Source: Faecalibacillus intestinalis (lineage in GTDB: Bacteria; Bacillota_I; Bacilli_A; Erysipelotrichales; Coprobacillaceae). From it: a stretch of DNA of 64,000 nt. Below, piece after piece: positions 35,049 through 45,519 of this stretch. The position numbers were made by a program, and so were the translations under genes. The notes under the pieces are model-generated. The model was not told the DNA's origin, did not search any database, and saw only the letters and a program-made list of their open reading frames with translations. The stretch covers positions 18,958 to 82,957 of the forward strand of contig NZ_PYLQ01000011.1 in NCBI RefSeq assembly GCF_003024685.1, written 5' to 3'. Each line of letters begins with the position of its first letter. Position 1 is the stretch's first letter.

Positions 35049-35914
35049 TGGAACAGTTATTTAAGGAAAGAAAAGAAAAACTTCATTTATTTAAGTCATT
35101 AAGAAAAAAAAGAGAAAATGAAAGAAAAGAAGTTCCTGAAGGACTTTATACAAAATGTCCAAAGTGTAAAGAATTGATTCTTACAAGTAAACTTAAAAAA
35201 AATATGTCAGTTTGTCCTCATTGTGGAAATCATTTAAAGATCACTGCTTATGAAAGATTAGAAATGATTTATGATCAAGGAAAATATAAAGAACTCTATA
35301 AAAGTACACAAAGAGTAAATCCTTTAGAATTTCCCGGATACGATGAAAAATTAGAATTTCTACAACAAAAAACAGGTTTAAATGAAGCTGTTGTTGTAGC
35401 AAGTGGAAAAATAAATGGGACAAAGGTGATTACTTGTGTGATGGATTCACGTTTTTTAATGGGTAGTATGTCTTCTATTGTAGGTGATAAAATCACGAAA
35501 GCTATTGAACATGCAACCAAAAGAAAGTATCCACTCATTATTTTTACAGCTTCAGGAGGCGCTAGAATGCAAGAAGGAATTTATTCTTTAATGCAAATGA
35601 CAAAAACCTCCTCAGCTCTTGCTAGACATCATCAAGCAGGTTTACTTTATATTTCCTATATTACCCATCCAACAACAGGAGGAGTAACAGCTTCATTTGC
35701 AAGCTTAGGAGATATTATTATTGGTGAACCTCAAGCATTGATTGGATTTGCAGGAAGACGTGTCATTGAAAGTACGCTTAAACAAAAATTACCGGAAAAC
35801 TTTCAAACAACGGAATTTATGGAAGAACAAGGATTTGTTGATTTAATTGTGAAACGTCAAGAAATGCGTTCAACACTTATTAGAATTTTAAAAATGCATG
35901 GTAAGGGGGCATAA
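35045..35914 (+). CDS. accD: Acetyl-CoA carboxylase carboxyltransferase subunit beta
   Basis: 289 residues. A four-cysteine zinc ribbon (CPKCKELI...CPHCGNH, ~37-60), then the crotonase-like carboxyltransferase domain with [18 protein letters not shown] and [16 protein letters not shown]. With AccA it transfers carboxyl from biotin to acetyl-CoA, making malonyl-CoA. Two ATGs in tandem (35045, 35048); the first is used here. Confidence 0.95.
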   Translation: MMEQLFKERKEKLHLFKSLRKKRENERKEVPEGLYTKCPKCKELILTSKLKKNMSVCPHCGNHLKITAYERLEMIYDQGKYKELYKSTQRVNPLEFPGYDEKLEFLQQKTGLNEAVVVASGKINGTKVITCVMDSRFLMGSMSSIVGDKITKAIEHATKRKYPLIIFTASGGARMQEGIYSLMQMTKTSSALARHHQAGLLYISYITHPTTGGVTASFASLGDIIIGEPQALIGFAGRRVIESTLKQKLPENFQTTEFMEEQGFVDLIVKRQEMRSTLIRILKMHGKGA

Positions 35915-35916
35915 AG

Positions 35917-36837
35917 ATGTCTTTAAGTCAAGTAGAAAAAGAAATTGAAAAGTTACAAAAAGAACTTCTTGATTGCAATCAAGAAAGAAAAAAAGAAATC
36001 GAAAGTCAAATCAAAAAACAAGAAGAATATTATCAACATCTTTCACCTTATGATCATGTTTATCTTGCTAGAAAAAGTACACGACCAAATATTAAAGATT
36101 ATATCAATCATCTCTTTGATGATTTTATTGAATTACATGGAGATCGTTTAGCAAAAGATGATGGTTCAATTGTTGGAGGCATTGGGTTATTTAATCAACA
36201 ACCTGTAACAATTATTGGTCATTTAAAAGGAAAAACTTTAGAAGATAATTTAAAATGTAATTTTGGAATGTCTTCACCAGAAGGCTATCGAAAGGCAATG
36301 CGCTTAATGAAACAGGCAGAAAAATTTAAACGTCCTATTATTGCTTTTGTCGATACTCCAGGAGCTTATCCAGGAATGGAAGCAGAAATGCATGGAATTG
36401 GAGAAGCAATTGCTCGAAATCTTTTAGAAATGTCTCTTTTAAAAGTTCCTATTATTACTATTGTTATTGGTGAGGGAGGTTCTGGAGGAGCTTTGGCTTT
36501 AAGTGTGAGTGATCGCTTAGTCATGTTAGAAAATAGTGTTTATTCGATTTTATCTCCTGAAGGATTTGCTTCTATTTTATGGAAAGATCAAGAAGGAAAG
36601 CGCGTTGCAGAGGCTGCAAGCTTAATGAAATTAACAGCTAAGGATCTTTATGAGCGTCATATTATTGATCATATCATAGATGAAGATTTAAAAGGGGCTA
36701 CTGTTGAAAGTTATGAAGTTTATCGACAAATAAAAGAATATTTAAATACAAATCTTAAAGAATTACAAAAGTTATCAACATCTCAATTGATTAATAAACG
36801 TTATGAAAAATATAGAAAGATAGGACAAGTATTTTAA
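35917..36837 (+). CDS. accA: Acetyl-CoA carboxylase carboxyltransferase subunit alpha
   Basis: 306 residues. An N-terminal coiled-coil-like helix ([20 protein letters not shown]), then [13 protein letters not shown], the [14 protein letters not shown] acyl-CoA loop and [11 protein letters not shown] oxyanion region. It pairs with AccD. It starts 2 bases after the accD stop, with AAGGGGG as ribosome binding site. Confidence 0.95.
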   Translation: MSLSQVEKEIEKLQKELLDCNQERKKEIESQIKKQEEYYQHLSPYDHVYLARKSTRPNIKDYINHLFDDFIELHGDRLAKDDGSIVGGIGLFNQQPVTIIGHLKGKTLEDNLKCNFGMSSPEGYRKAMRLMKQAEKFKRPIIAFVDTPGAYPGMEAEMHGIGEAIARNLLEMSLLKVPIITIVIGEGGSGGALALSVSDRLVMLENSVYSILSPEGFASILWKDQEGKRVAEAASLMKLTAKDLYERHIIDHIIDEDLKGATVESYEVYRQIKEYLNTNLKELQKLSTSQLINKRYEKYRKIGQVF

Positions 36838-36848
36838 AGGAGAAAAAG

Positions 36849-37760
36849 ATGAATGGAATTGAAATTGTTTCTACAGGTTATGCCAAAATTGAAAAGACTT
36901 TAGATAATCAACAACTTGAACAAATGGTAGAAACATCTAATGAATGGATTGTTTCACGAACTGGTATTTTAAAAAGACATCTTTCAGATAAATCAAGTGC
37001 TTTTCTAGCTATTGAAGCTGCTAAAAAAGCAACTCAAAATCAAGATTTAAGTCAACTTGCTTTAATTATTGTAGCTACGATGACACCAGAAAATAATACG
37101 CCAAGTAATGCCTGTCTTGTACAAAAAGCTTTAGGTTTAAATCATCAATCAATGATGTGTTTTGATATTAATGTTGCTTGTAGTGGTTATGTTTATGCTT
37201 TAAAAGTTGCTCAAAGCTTGTTAGAAGAAAATCAATATGGACTTGTTATTGGAAGTGAACAATTAAGCTCTATTGTAGATTATCAAGATCGTAATACGTG
37301 TATTTTATTTGGAGATGGTGCAGCCGCTACGTTGATTAAAAAAAGTCAAAAGCTTTTTTTTAGTTATTTAGATAGTGATGGAAATGAAGAAGTACTATTT
37401 TCTAAAAGAAATGATTATTTAAAAATGAAAGGTCAAGATGTTTTTAAATTTGCTATTAAAGCAATTCCTTTAAGTATTGATCATGTCTTAAACCAAGCAA
37501 AGATGACATTAAATGATATTGATTATGTAATTTGTCATCAAGCAAATGAAAGAATTATTAAACATGTTTATAAAAAATATCAATGTTCAAGTGAAAAGTT
37601 TTATATGAACTTACAAGAATATGGAAACACCTCAGCAGCAAGTATTCCGTTAGCTTTAGCGAAGATGAATGAACAAGGGTTACTTCAAAAAGGAATGAAA
37701 ATCATTCTCGTTGGCTTTGGTGGAGGACTTACTTGGGGTGCAATTTTAATGGAATGGTAA
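36849..37760 (+). CDS. fabH: 3-oxoacyl-ACP synthase III
   Basis: 303 residues. Catalytic triad visible: Cys in FDINVACSGYVYA (near 111), His in VICHQANERII and Asn in EYGNTSAAS. It starts fatty acid synthesis by condensing acetyl-CoA with malonyl-ACP. It is preceded by AAAGGAG and is a little shorter than the usual ~320 residues. Confidence 0.95.
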   Translation: MNGIEIVSTGYAKIEKTLDNQQLEQMVETSNEWIVSRTGILKRHLSDKSSAFLAIEAAKKATQNQDLSQLALIIVATMTPENNTPSNACLVQKALGLNHQSMMCFDINVACSGYVYALKVAQSLLEENQYGLVIGSEQLSSIVDYQDRNTCILFGDGAAATLIKKSQKLFFSYLDSDGNEEVLFSKRNDYLKMKGQDVFKFAIKAIPLSIDHVLNQAKMTLNDIDYVICHQANERIIKHVYKKYQCSSEKFYMNLQEYGNTSAASIPLALAKMNEQGLLQKGMKIILVGFGGGLTWGAILMEW

Positions 37761-37770
37761 GGAGAACAAA

Positions 37771-38697
37771 ATGAAATTAAATGAGTTATTAAATATTAAA
37801 TATCCTATTATTCAAGGAGGAATGGCCAATATTGCTACCGGTGCCTTTGCTGCGAGTGTTTCTAATGCAGGAGGTTTGGGTTTGATTGGAGCTGGAGGAA
37901 TGAATGCTAAAATGTTAAAAGCAGAAATTCAAGCATGTAAAAAATTAACAAATCAACCTTTTGGTGTCAATATTATGTTACTCAATCCAGATGCCAAAGA
38001 AATGGCACAAATCGTTATTGATGAACATGTCCCAGTTGTGACAACTGGTGCTGGAAATCCAGGTGTATATATAAAAATGTGGAAAGAAGCAGGAATTAAA
38101 ATTTTACCTGTTGTTCCTAGTGTGGCTCTTGCTAAAAGATTAGAACGTGCAGGCGTGGATGGTTTAATTGTTGAGGGTTGTGAAGCAGGGGGACATATTG
38201 GTGAGGCAACGACTATGGCGCTTGTTCCTCAAGTTGTAAGTAATGTTTCTATTCCTGTTATTGCTGCAGGAGGAATTGCCAGTGGCAAGCAAATGTTAGC
38301 GGCTTATGCTTTAGGTGCTTGTGGTGTACAAATTGGAACAGTTTTACTCGCAAGTAAAGAATGTCCAATTCATGAAAATTATAAACAAGCGATTTTAAAA
38401 GCGAAAGATACTTCGACAACTGTTACAGGAAGAATTAATGGAACACCAGTAAGAATCTTAAAAAATAAAATGGCAAAAGCTTATATTCAAAAAGAAAAAG
38501 CTGGAGCAGATATGATGGAACTTGAAAAATATACTTTAGGTTCATTAAAAAAAGCTGTTTTTGAGGGAAATGTTGATGAAGGTTCTTTGATGGCAGGACA
38601 AGTTGCAGGAATGATTCATGAAATTAAACCCGTTAAACAAATTTTAGAAGAAATGATGAGTGAGTTACAAGAAACTTATTCAAATTTGGAGATTTAA
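37771..38697 (+). CDS. fabK: FMN-dependent enoyl-ACP reductase
   Basis: 308 residues. It begins LLNIKYPIIQGGMANIATG and has SNAGGLGLIGAGG, GCEAGGHIGEATTM and IAAGGIASGKQML. These are FMN-binding features of FabK (nitropropane dioxygenase fold). It performs the last reduction of each elongation round. No FabI is visible, so FabK is the likely reductase, which predicts low triclosan sensitivity (family knowledge). Confidence 0.9.
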   Translation: MKLNELLNIKYPIIQGGMANIATGAFAASVSNAGGLGLIGAGGMNAKMLKAEIQACKKLTNQPFGVNIMLLNPDAKEMAQIVIDEHVPVVTTGAGNPGVYIKMWKEAGIKILPVVPSVALAKRLERAGVDGLIVEGCEAGGHIGEATTMALVPQVVSNVSIPVIAAGGIASGKQMLAAYALGACGVQIGTVLLASKECPIHENYKQAILKAKDTSTTVTGRINGTPVRILKNKMAKAYIQKEKAGADMMELEKYTLGSLKKAVFEGNVDEGSLMAGQVAGMIHEIKPVKQILEEMMSELQETYSNLEI

Positions 38698-38698
38698 A

Positions 38699-39742
38699 AT
38701 GTTAGAAATCAATCAAAAAAGCCTAACTGTCCCTTTAATTCAAGGAGGAATGGGTGTTGGTGTTTCTCTAGGAAATTTGGCAGGACATGTTGCTAAGTGT
38801 GGGGCGATGGGGGTTATTTCTACAGCGCATCCAGGATACAAGGAAGATGATTTTGAAAGTAATCATCGTCAAGCAAATATTCGTGCTTTAAAAAAAGAAA
38901 TTTTAAAAGCACAAAAGCTTTCTCAAGGAAAAGGTTTAGTAGCCATCAATGCGATGGTTGCTTTAAAAGATTATGAGGAATTGATCAATGCAGCATTAGA
39001 GAGTAAAGTTGATGCTATTATTTCAGGAGCTGGGCTTCCTTTACGTTTACCAGAATTGGTAAAAGATCATGATGTTTTAATTGCTCCAATTGTTTCAAGT
39101 GGTAAAGCCTGTAAGGTAATCATAAAACATTGGCTCAAAAAATATCAACGTACACCAGATTTTATTGTTATTGAAGGAAGTCAAGCAGGGGGACATTTAG
39201 GATTTAAAAAAGAAGACTTAGAAAATCAAACATGCCAAAGTTTAGAAGAAATTTTTAAAGATGTTGAAGAAATTGTAGAAAATAATAAATTGAACATTCC
39301 TATTTTTGTAGCAGGAGGAATCAGTCAAAGAAGTGATGTTAAGCATTTCTTTGATCTAGGTGTCGATGGTATTCAAGTAGCAACACGTTTTATTACAACT
39401 TATGAATGTGATGCTTCTATCAAATATAAAGAAGCCTTCTTAAAAGCTATAAAGGAAGATATTGGTTTTGTTTCTTCTCCTGTTGGAATGCCAGGAAGAG
39501 CAATGCAAAATAGTTTTGTTAAAAAAACCAAGAAAGAAAAAATACCTGTTAAAAAATGTTATCAATGTTTAATTCCTTGTGATGTTAAAAATACACCTTA
39601 TTGTATTTCAAGAGCTTTAATAGAAGCTGTTAAAGGAAATTTAGAAGATGGTCTTATTTTTACAGGAGCTCATGGTTATAGGCAAGATCATTTGATGCAT
39701 GTTGATGAAGTGATTCGTGAATTAATGGAGGATGACAAATGA
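38699..39742 (+). CDS. Second FabK/nitronate monooxygenase-family flavoprotein
   Basis: 347 residues, same fold as the preceding fabK (VPLIQGGMGVGVSLGNLAG, IEGSQAGGHLGF, FVAGGISQRSDV). It differs by a 40-residue longer C-terminal half with a cysteine cluster CYQCLIPCDVKNTPYC, suggesting a metal site or disulfides. Start ATG 38699 lies one base after the fabK stop; the ribosome binding site TTGGAG is inside fabK. Function unknown: a second enoyl reductase, an isomerase-like partner or a nitronate monooxygenase. Its position inside the fab operon argues for a lipid role. Confidence 0.8.
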   Translation: MLEINQKSLTVPLIQGGMGVGVSLGNLAGHVAKCGAMGVISTAHPGYKEDDFESNHRQANIRALKKEILKAQKLSQGKGLVAINAMVALKDYEELINAALESKVDAIISGAGLPLRLPELVKDHDVLIAPIVSSGKACKVIIKHWLKKYQRTPDFIVIEGSQAGGHLGFKKEDLENQTCQSLEEIFKDVEEIVENNKLNIPIFVAGGISQRSDVKHFFDLGVDGIQVATRFITTYECDASIKYKEAFLKAIKEDIGFVSSPVGMPGRAMQNSFVKKTKKEKIPVKKCYQCLIPCDVKNTPYCISRALIEAVKGNLEDGLIFTGAHGYRQDHLMHVDEVIRELMEDDK

Positions 39743-40641
39743 AATTAGGAATTATTTATGCTGGTCAAGGAAGTCAAGTTGTGGGAATGGGAAAATCATT
39801 TTATCCTCGTGAAATCTTTGATCAAAATGAAGATTTAAAGGAATTATGTTTTAATGGACCACTTGAAAAACTATCTTATACACCATATACCCAACCATGT
39901 ATGGTGATGGTTGCAACAATCATTACAGATTTATTAAAGGAACAAGGGATTGTTCCTGACTATACAGCTGGTCTTTCTTTAGGGGAATATTCAGCATTAT
40001 ATTGTGCAGGTGTTTTTGAAAGGAAACAAGTTATTGATCTTGCACGCTTTAGAGGAAAAGTCATGCAAGAAGCAGTATCAGGAATTGAAAGTGAAATGAT
40101 TGCCGTTTTAGGAATGAAGGAAGAACTTTTACAAGATTTATGTCATCAAGCAAGTTCATTAGGAGTTGTTTCTATTTCTAATTATAATTGCCCTGGTCAA
40201 CTTGTTGTTGCTGGTGAAAAGAAGGCTGTGGAAAAAGTTAAAGAATTAGCTTTAGAAAATAAAGCAAGAAGAGTGATTTCTTTAAATACGAGTGGACCTT
40301 TTCATACTTCTTTATTAAAAGAAGCGTCACTTGCTTTAAAAGAAAGATTTAAAAAAGAAACTTTTCATGAAATGAAAATACCTGTTATTTTTAATACTTT
40401 AGGTCATGAAATCGAAGATCAATCAATACCAGAAATTTTAGAAAAGCAAGTGATGTCATCTGTTTACTTTGAAAAAAGTATTCGCTATATGATAGATCAA
40501 GGTGTTGATACGATCATTGAAGTAGGACCAGGAAAGGTATTAAGTGGTTTTGTTAGAAAGATAGATCGAAGTATTCAGCTTTATCAAATAGAAGATATGG
40601 AATCATTGAAAAAAACAGTGAAAGCTTTGAAGGGAGAATAA
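39739..40641 (+). CDS. fabD: Malonyl CoA-ACP transacylase
   Basis: 300 residues. IIYAGQGSQVVGMGKSF at the N-terminus, the nucleophile elbow GLSLGEYSAL with Ser near 88, and a catalytic His in GPFHTSLL. It loads malonyl onto ACP. It overlaps the previous gene by ATGA. Confidence 0.94.
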   Translation: MKLGIIYAGQGSQVVGMGKSFYPREIFDQNEDLKELCFNGPLEKLSYTPYTQPCMVMVATIITDLLKEQGIVPDYTAGLSLGEYSALYCAGVFERKQVIDLARFRGKVMQEAVSGIESEMIAVLGMKEELLQDLCHQASSLGVVSISNYNCPGQLVVAGEKKAVEKVKELALENKARRVISLNTSGPFHTSLLKEASLALKERFKKETFHEMKIPVIFNTLGHEIEDQSIPEILEKQVMSSVYFEKSIRYMIDQGVDTIIEVGPGKVLSGFVRKIDRSIQLYQIEDMESLKKTVKALKGE

Positions 40642-40642
40642 A

Positions 40643-41395
40643 ATGAGATTAGAAAATAAAATTGCTCTTGTTACAGGTGGAGGACAAGGTATTGGTAAAG
40701 AAATTGCTAAAACATTAGCTTTAAATGGTGCTTTTGTTTTAATTAATTATATAGATTTAGGGAATAATCAAGAAATTGCTCAAATGACAAAAAATGAAAT
40801 TGAAAGTCTTGGAGGAAAATGTGAAATCTTACCTGCAAACGTAGCAAGTTATGATGAAACATTAGAGATGTTTAAAACAATTAAAAATGAATATGGAAGA
40901 TTGGATATTTTAATTAATAATGCAGGAATTACAAAAGATGGCTTAATGTTACGCATGAAAGAAAATGATTTTGATACAGTTATTGATGTCAATTTAAAAG
41001 GAACATGGAATTGTATGAAACATGCGACAAAATTAATGATGAAACAAAAATATGGACGTATTGTTTCCATGTCATCTGTTGTAGGTGTTATGGGAAATGC
41101 AGGACAAGTCAATTATGCTGCTAGTAAATCAGGAATTATTGGAATGACAATGTCTCTTGCTAGAGAAGTTGGAAGTCGTGGTATTACTGTTAATGCAGTA
41201 GCACCAGGTTATATTCAAACAGCAATGACAGATGTTTTAAGTGATGAAATTAAAGAACAAATGAAAAGTCAAATTCCTTTAGGAACATTTGGAAGTGTTC
41301 AAGATATTGCAAATGCAGTTGTTTTTCTAGCAAGTGATGAAGCAAAGTACATTACTGGACAAACATTACATGTTGATGGTGGCATGGCTATGTAA
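40643..41395 (+). CDS. fabG: 3-oxoacyl-ACP reductase
   Basis: 250 residues, classical short-chain dehydrogenase. NADP-binding TGGGQGIGKEIA, NNAG, catalytic Ser in SMSSVVGVMG and YAASK. C-terminal ITGQTLHVDGGMAM. It reduces 3-oxoacyl-ACP. One base separates it from fabD. Confidence 0.94.
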   Translation: MRLENKIALVTGGGQGIGKEIAKTLALNGAFVLINYIDLGNNQEIAQMTKNEIESLGGKCEILPANVASYDETLEMFKTIKNEYGRLDILINNAGITKDGLMLRMKENDFDTVIDVNLKGTWNCMKHATKLMMKQKYGRIVSMSSVVGVMGNAGQVNYAASKSGIIGMTMSLAREVGSRGITVNAVAPGYIQTAMTDVLSDEIKEQMKSQIPLGTFGSVQDIANAVVFLASDEAKYITGQTLHVDGGMAM

Positions 41396-41406
41396 AGGAG
41401 AAGCAT

Positions 41407-42648
41407 ATGAAAAGAAGAGTTGTCGTAACAGGAATAGGTGCTTTAACACCTATTGGAAATAATGTAAATGATACATGGAAGGGTATTTTAAATCATCAAT
41501 GTGGGATTGATTTGATTCAATCATTTGATACTTCAAATATGAAGGTAAAAGTAGCAGGTGAATTAAAGGACTTTGAAGCTACTGAATATTTAGATAAAAA
41601 AGATGTTCGTAAAATGGATAAATTTATTCAATATGGACTGATTGCAGCTAAAGAAGCTATCAAAGATTCTAAATTAGAGATAGATTCTATAAATCATGAT
41701 CGTTTTGGGGTAGTAGTATCAAGTGGTATTGGAGGATTAGGATCTATTGAAGAAAATCATCAACGTGGTTTAAAGAAAGGATTTGATCGTGTTTCTCCAT
41801 ACTTTATTCCTATGACCATTGTTAATTTAGCAGCTGGTCAAATTGCCATTGCCTTTAAAGCACAAGGACTTGCTACATGTCCTGTAACAGCTTGTGCGGG
41901 AGGAACAAATGCTATTGGTGATGCCTTTAGAAATATTCGTGATGGTTATTTAGATGTAACCATTGCTGGAGGTTGCGAAGCAAGCATTACCCCTCTGGGT
42001 ATTGGTGGTTTTACATCAATGAAAGCTTTAAGTGAATCACATGATCCCAAACATGCCTCCATTCCTTTTGATAAAGAAAGAAATGGTTTTGTCATGGGTG
42101 AAGGAGCAGGAATGCTTGTTTTAGAAGAACTTGAACATGCTAAAGCAAGAGGGGCACATATTTATTGCGAAATGGTAGGTTATGGTGTTAGTTGTGATGC
42201 TTATCATATGACAGCTCCAGCTCCTGAAGGTATTGGAGGTGCTAAAGCCATGATCAATGCACTTCAAGATGCTTCTCTTGAAGCTAATCAAATTGATTAT
42301 ATTAATGCTCATGGAACATCAACACCGATGAATGATAAGTTAGAAACGGCTGCAATCAAAAAAGCTTTTAAAAATCATGCTCATAAAGTAGCTGTATCTT
42401 CAACAAAAGGAAATACAGGTCATTGTTTAGGAGCTGCTGGTGGAATTGAAGCTGTTTTATGTGTTAAAGCATTAGAAGATAACTTTATTCCAGCAACTAT
42501 TAATTATCAAAATTTTGATGAAGAATGCGATTTAGATATTGTTGCAAATCATGGAAGAAAACAAGTATTAAATTATGTAATGTCAAATTCATTAGGTTTT
42601 GGAGGGCATAATGCCTCAATTATTTTTAAGAAATATGGAGAAGAGTAA
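41407..42648 (+). CDS. fabF: 3-oxoacyl-ACP synthase II
   Basis: 413 residues. Thiolase-fold condensing enzyme with Cys in PVTACAGGTNAIG (near 163), His in NAHGTSTPMND and His in GNTGHCLGAAGG. It elongates the chain with malonyl-ACP. AAAGGAG precedes the ATG. Its stop overlaps the fabZ start by one base. Confidence 0.95.
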   Translation: MKRRVVVTGIGALTPIGNNVNDTWKGILNHQCGIDLIQSFDTSNMKVKVAGELKDFEATEYLDKKDVRKMDKFIQYGLIAAKEAIKDSKLEIDSINHDRFGVVVSSGIGGLGSIEENHQRGLKKGFDRVSPYFIPMTIVNLAAGQIAIAFKAQGLATCPVTACAGGTNAIGDAFRNIRDGYLDVTIAGGCEASITPLGIGGFTSMKALSESHDPKHASIPFDKERNGFVMGEGAGMLVLEELEHAKARGAHIYCEMVGYGVSCDAYHMTAPAPEGIGGAKAMINALQDASLEANQIDYINAHGTSTPMNDKLETAAIKKAFKNHAHKVAVSSTKGNTGHCLGAAGGIEAVLCVKALEDNFIPATINYQNFDEECDLDIVANHGRKQVLNYVMSNSLGFGGHNASIIFKKYGEE

Positions 42649-43073
42649 TGGAACTTAATAGTAATCAAATACAAGAAATCAATCCTCATCGTTATCCTTT
42701 TGCTTTAGTAGATCGAATTACAGATTATAAACCAGGTGAGTATGCTAAAGGAATCAAATGTGTCAGTGTTAATGAAATGCATTTTTGTGGACATTTTCCA
42801 AGTCATCATGTCATGCCAGGAGTTTTGATCGTTGAAGCTTTGGCACAAGTAGGATGTATTGCTATTTTATCAAAAGAAGAAAATAAAGGAAAAATTGCTT
42901 TTTTTGGTGGTATTAAAAATTGTCGTTTTAAAGGGCAAGTAACACCAGGGGATGTTTTAGAAATGGAATGTGTTCTTACTAAACAAAAAGGACCCGTAGG
43001 AATTGGTGAAGCTATTGCAAAAGTAAATGGTAAAGTTGTTTGCAAAGCTGAACTTACATTTGCAATTCAATAA
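42648..43073 (+). CDS. fabZ: 3-hydroxyacyl-ACP dehydratase
   Basis: 141 residues, hot-dog fold. NPHRYPFALVDRI at the N-terminus, catalytic His in CGHFPSHHVMPGVLIVEALAQ, and FGGIKNCRFKGQVTPGD. It dehydrates 3-hydroxyacyl-ACP. No FabA, FabM or FabN is visible, so how unsaturated chains are made is not explained by this operon. Confidence 0.95.
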   Translation: MELNSNQIQEINPHRYPFALVDRITDYKPGEYAKGIKCVSVNEMHFCGHFPSHHVMPGVLIVEALAQVGCIAILSKEENKGKIAFFGGIKNCRFKGQVTPGDVLEMECVLTKQKGPVGIGEAIAKVNGKVVCKAELTFAIQ

Positions 43074-43094
43074 TCTTGAATTGCAATTTTTTTT
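43060..43094 (+). terminator. Terminator of the fatty acid operon
   Basis: TTGCAATTCAA (43060-43070), TAATC loop, TTGAATTGCAA (43076-43086), then eight T. The 5' arm is the last codons of fabZ. Confidence 0.92.
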
Positions 43095-43121
43095 ATTTTA
43101 TCATGATAAAGAGGTGAAACT

Positions 43122-43811
43122 ATGAAACTGATAGAGCTAGAAGAAGTTGATTCAACAAATGATTATTTAAAAAGAGAATATCAAAATTTACCTATGCAAA
43201 CATGTGTCACTGCCAAATATCAAACAAAAGGTAGAGGTAGAAATGGTCATGTTTGGGAAAGCCATGCAAATGAGAATTTGATTATGAGTTTTTTATTTAA
43301 AGATTTTCATAAAATAGAAGATGCTTGGAAAATGACACAATTAGCAACATGTAGTGTTGTTGGTTTACTTGATCGCAATCGTATTAAAGCAACGATTAAA
43401 TGGCCGAATGATATTTATGTTGATGGAAAAAAGATTTGTGGTATTTTAGTAGAAACGATCTTAGATCCTGATTTAAAAGGAGTTATTGTAGGAATAGGAT
43501 TGAATGTTAATAATGAAGATTTTCAATCAATGAAACAAATTACTCATAAAGAGTATAAAATATCTAAACTTGCTATTGGACTGAAAACATTTATGTTGAT
43601 TTATTATAATTTATATCAAACAAATCAGTTTCATAAGGTTTTAGAATACGCTAATAGTATTTCTTATTTAAAAGATCAATGGGTAGAATATGGTGATTAT
43701 GGAGAAGTTTGTTTTCAAAAGCTATTAGATGATGGTTCTGTTTTATTTGTTGATCGACAAGGAAAAACATATAAGCAGGTAATTAATGAAATATCTTTAC
43801 ATAATAAATAA
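43122..43811 (+). CDS. birA: Biotin-[acetyl-CoA-carboxylase] ligase, monofunctional
   Basis: 229 residues. Catalytic GRGRNGHVWES (biotinyl-AMP loop), KWPNDIYVDGKKICGILVE and a short C-terminal domain. The DNA-binding N-terminal domain of bifunctional BirA is absent, so it is an enzyme only. It attaches biotin to AccB, encoded in the operon just upstream. GAGGTG lies before the ATG. Confidence 0.92.
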   Translation: MKLIELEEVDSTNDYLKREYQNLPMQTCVTAKYQTKGRGRNGHVWESHANENLIMSFLFKDFHKIEDAWKMTQLATCSVVGLLDRNRIKATIKWPNDIYVDGKKICGILVETILDPDLKGVIVGIGLNVNNEDFQSMKQITHKEYKISKLAIGLKTFMLIYYNLYQTNQFHKVLEYANSISYLKDQWVEYGDYGEVCFQKLLDDGSVLFVDRQGKTYKQVINEISLHNK

Positions 43812-43837
43812 AAGTGCAGGCTTAAGCTTGCACTTTT
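43810..43837. terminator. Bidirectional terminator between birA and the AAA-ATPase remnant
   Basis: AAAAGTGCA/TGCACTTTT outer stem with GGC/GCT inner pairs (one G-U) and a TTAA loop. The genes on either side converge on it. Confidence 0.8.
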
Positions 43838-45447
43838 ACAATATAACAGTATTTCTTATAAAAGGATATGCCATATCCTTTTACATGAAGATATCCCTCA
43901 TTGATGATTTCTTCTTCATATTTATTATCAATGATTTGTTGGGCTCCTTCGCTGGAATCCTTAATTAAATCCTTAACACTCTTAGAATGTTTACATTCTA
44001 AGATTAGTGCTGTCTGAAAGATTTGTTTAGGAAAGATACATAGATCAAATCTTCCATGCACCGCTTCTCGATTTGATTTGATCTTTTTACCACTAAAGAG
44101 TCCTAATAGAAAACTATGATAAAAAGATTCTTCATTATCAAAGTAACTAATACTTCTAGATAAGATATCTCCTAGTATTTCATTTGCATGATCAACGTCT
44201 CCTTTAACAAGACTTTGATAAAGATTTTCTTTTCTTACAAAAGTATAGTCTTCAAAATAAGACATGAATGTTTGTTTATAGATTTCATAGACTTCTTTAT
44301 TGGGAATAATCAGTTTATACTTATTTTCTCCTAAATCTTCTTTTATCTTTAAATATCCTGTAAGTAAAAGAAAACTATAGATATTATTAATATTATCCAT
44401 TTCTCGATAAGTAAGTTCAGGTTTGATATATTTCGTTAAAGACTTCCCTTGAATGAGTTGTTCAAATTCTTCATGAAGTTCATCACTGCCATTTTGAATA
44501 TAGTTGACAACAAGATCATTTCCACTGGTATTTGCCCAGAAGGAAATAGGTTTGTTATCTGAGCTATTTAATTTACAATTAACATACATAAGTGTACTCC
44601 AAGGATTATAGATTTCGATGTTTCCAGATAAATAACCATCATACCATTCTTTAACTTCATCTACATAATCTGTTAGATTATAATCTTTTAATAATTGTAA
44701 GATTTCTTTTTACTCATTTTTTGATTTATAAAGAATAGGATAGGCTTTAAAATTATTTAAACCGGTGAAGATACTTTCTTTAGAAATACGAAGACAACCT
44801 GCCATGATTCCTTTTTCTAAAGCATCATTGGTTTTAAGTACTGAAGAAAAGACACTTCTTAGAAATTCTACCATCTCATCATAGTAGTTATATTGATAAG
44901 CAGCTTGTAAAGGAACATCATATTCATCAATAAGAATGATGACTTTTTGATGATAATGTTTATAAAGAAAATATGAGATATTGAATAATGGTTTTTCTAA
45001 TTCATTATCTTCTGTTTCATTATCAACATATTTTTGAAAAAGTTTCTTTTCAGAAGCTAATAATCTCTCACTATTAAGTAATTCAAGATGACTTTTTGCA
45101 CACAAACAAATAACTTCTTTAAAGCGATTCATTTGTTTTTCATAGGAACTATTTTTCATATCTTTTAAAGTAATGAAAAGTGTTGGATATTGATTTTGAT
45201 GTTTTATAGCTTCTTTATTTTTAGAAATGTTTAATCCATTAAATAAATAAGCATTCTCCTTTTCTTTAATAGAAAAGAAATAATAAAGCATCGACATATT
45301 AAGAGTCTTTCCAAATCTTCGAGGTCTTGTAAAAAAGACACTCTGTTCGTTTAATACATTTTCAATAAGATTTGTTTTATCTACATAATAAGCATTTTTA
45401 TCAATCATTTCTTTAAAGTTTTCAATTCCTATAGGTACTAATTTCAT
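43822..45447 (-). pseudogene. AAA-ATPase/PD-(D/E)XK nuclease protein interrupted by one in-frame TAA
   Basis: One frame of ~541 codons with a TAA at the complement of 44710-44712. N-terminal part: AAA-ATPase_like domain with Walker A TRPRRFGKT and Walker B KVIILIDEYDVPLQ. After the stop the frame continues KEILQLLKDYNL and NPWSTLMYV, then the DUF1703-type nuclease core GRFDLCIFPK...ALILECKHSKS. Next to the stop (ILYKSKNE) family members usually have a longer YFGFTE-like stretch, so a short in-frame deletion is also likely. This family is repeated in Firmicute genomes; its function is unknown, with mobile or defence roles suggested. Confidence 0.78.
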
Positions 45448-45519
45448 AAATTATTCATTTCCTTATGTTTAATATAATTTTAATTAGTTAAATTATATAT
45501 TGTTGTAAACTAAAAATCA

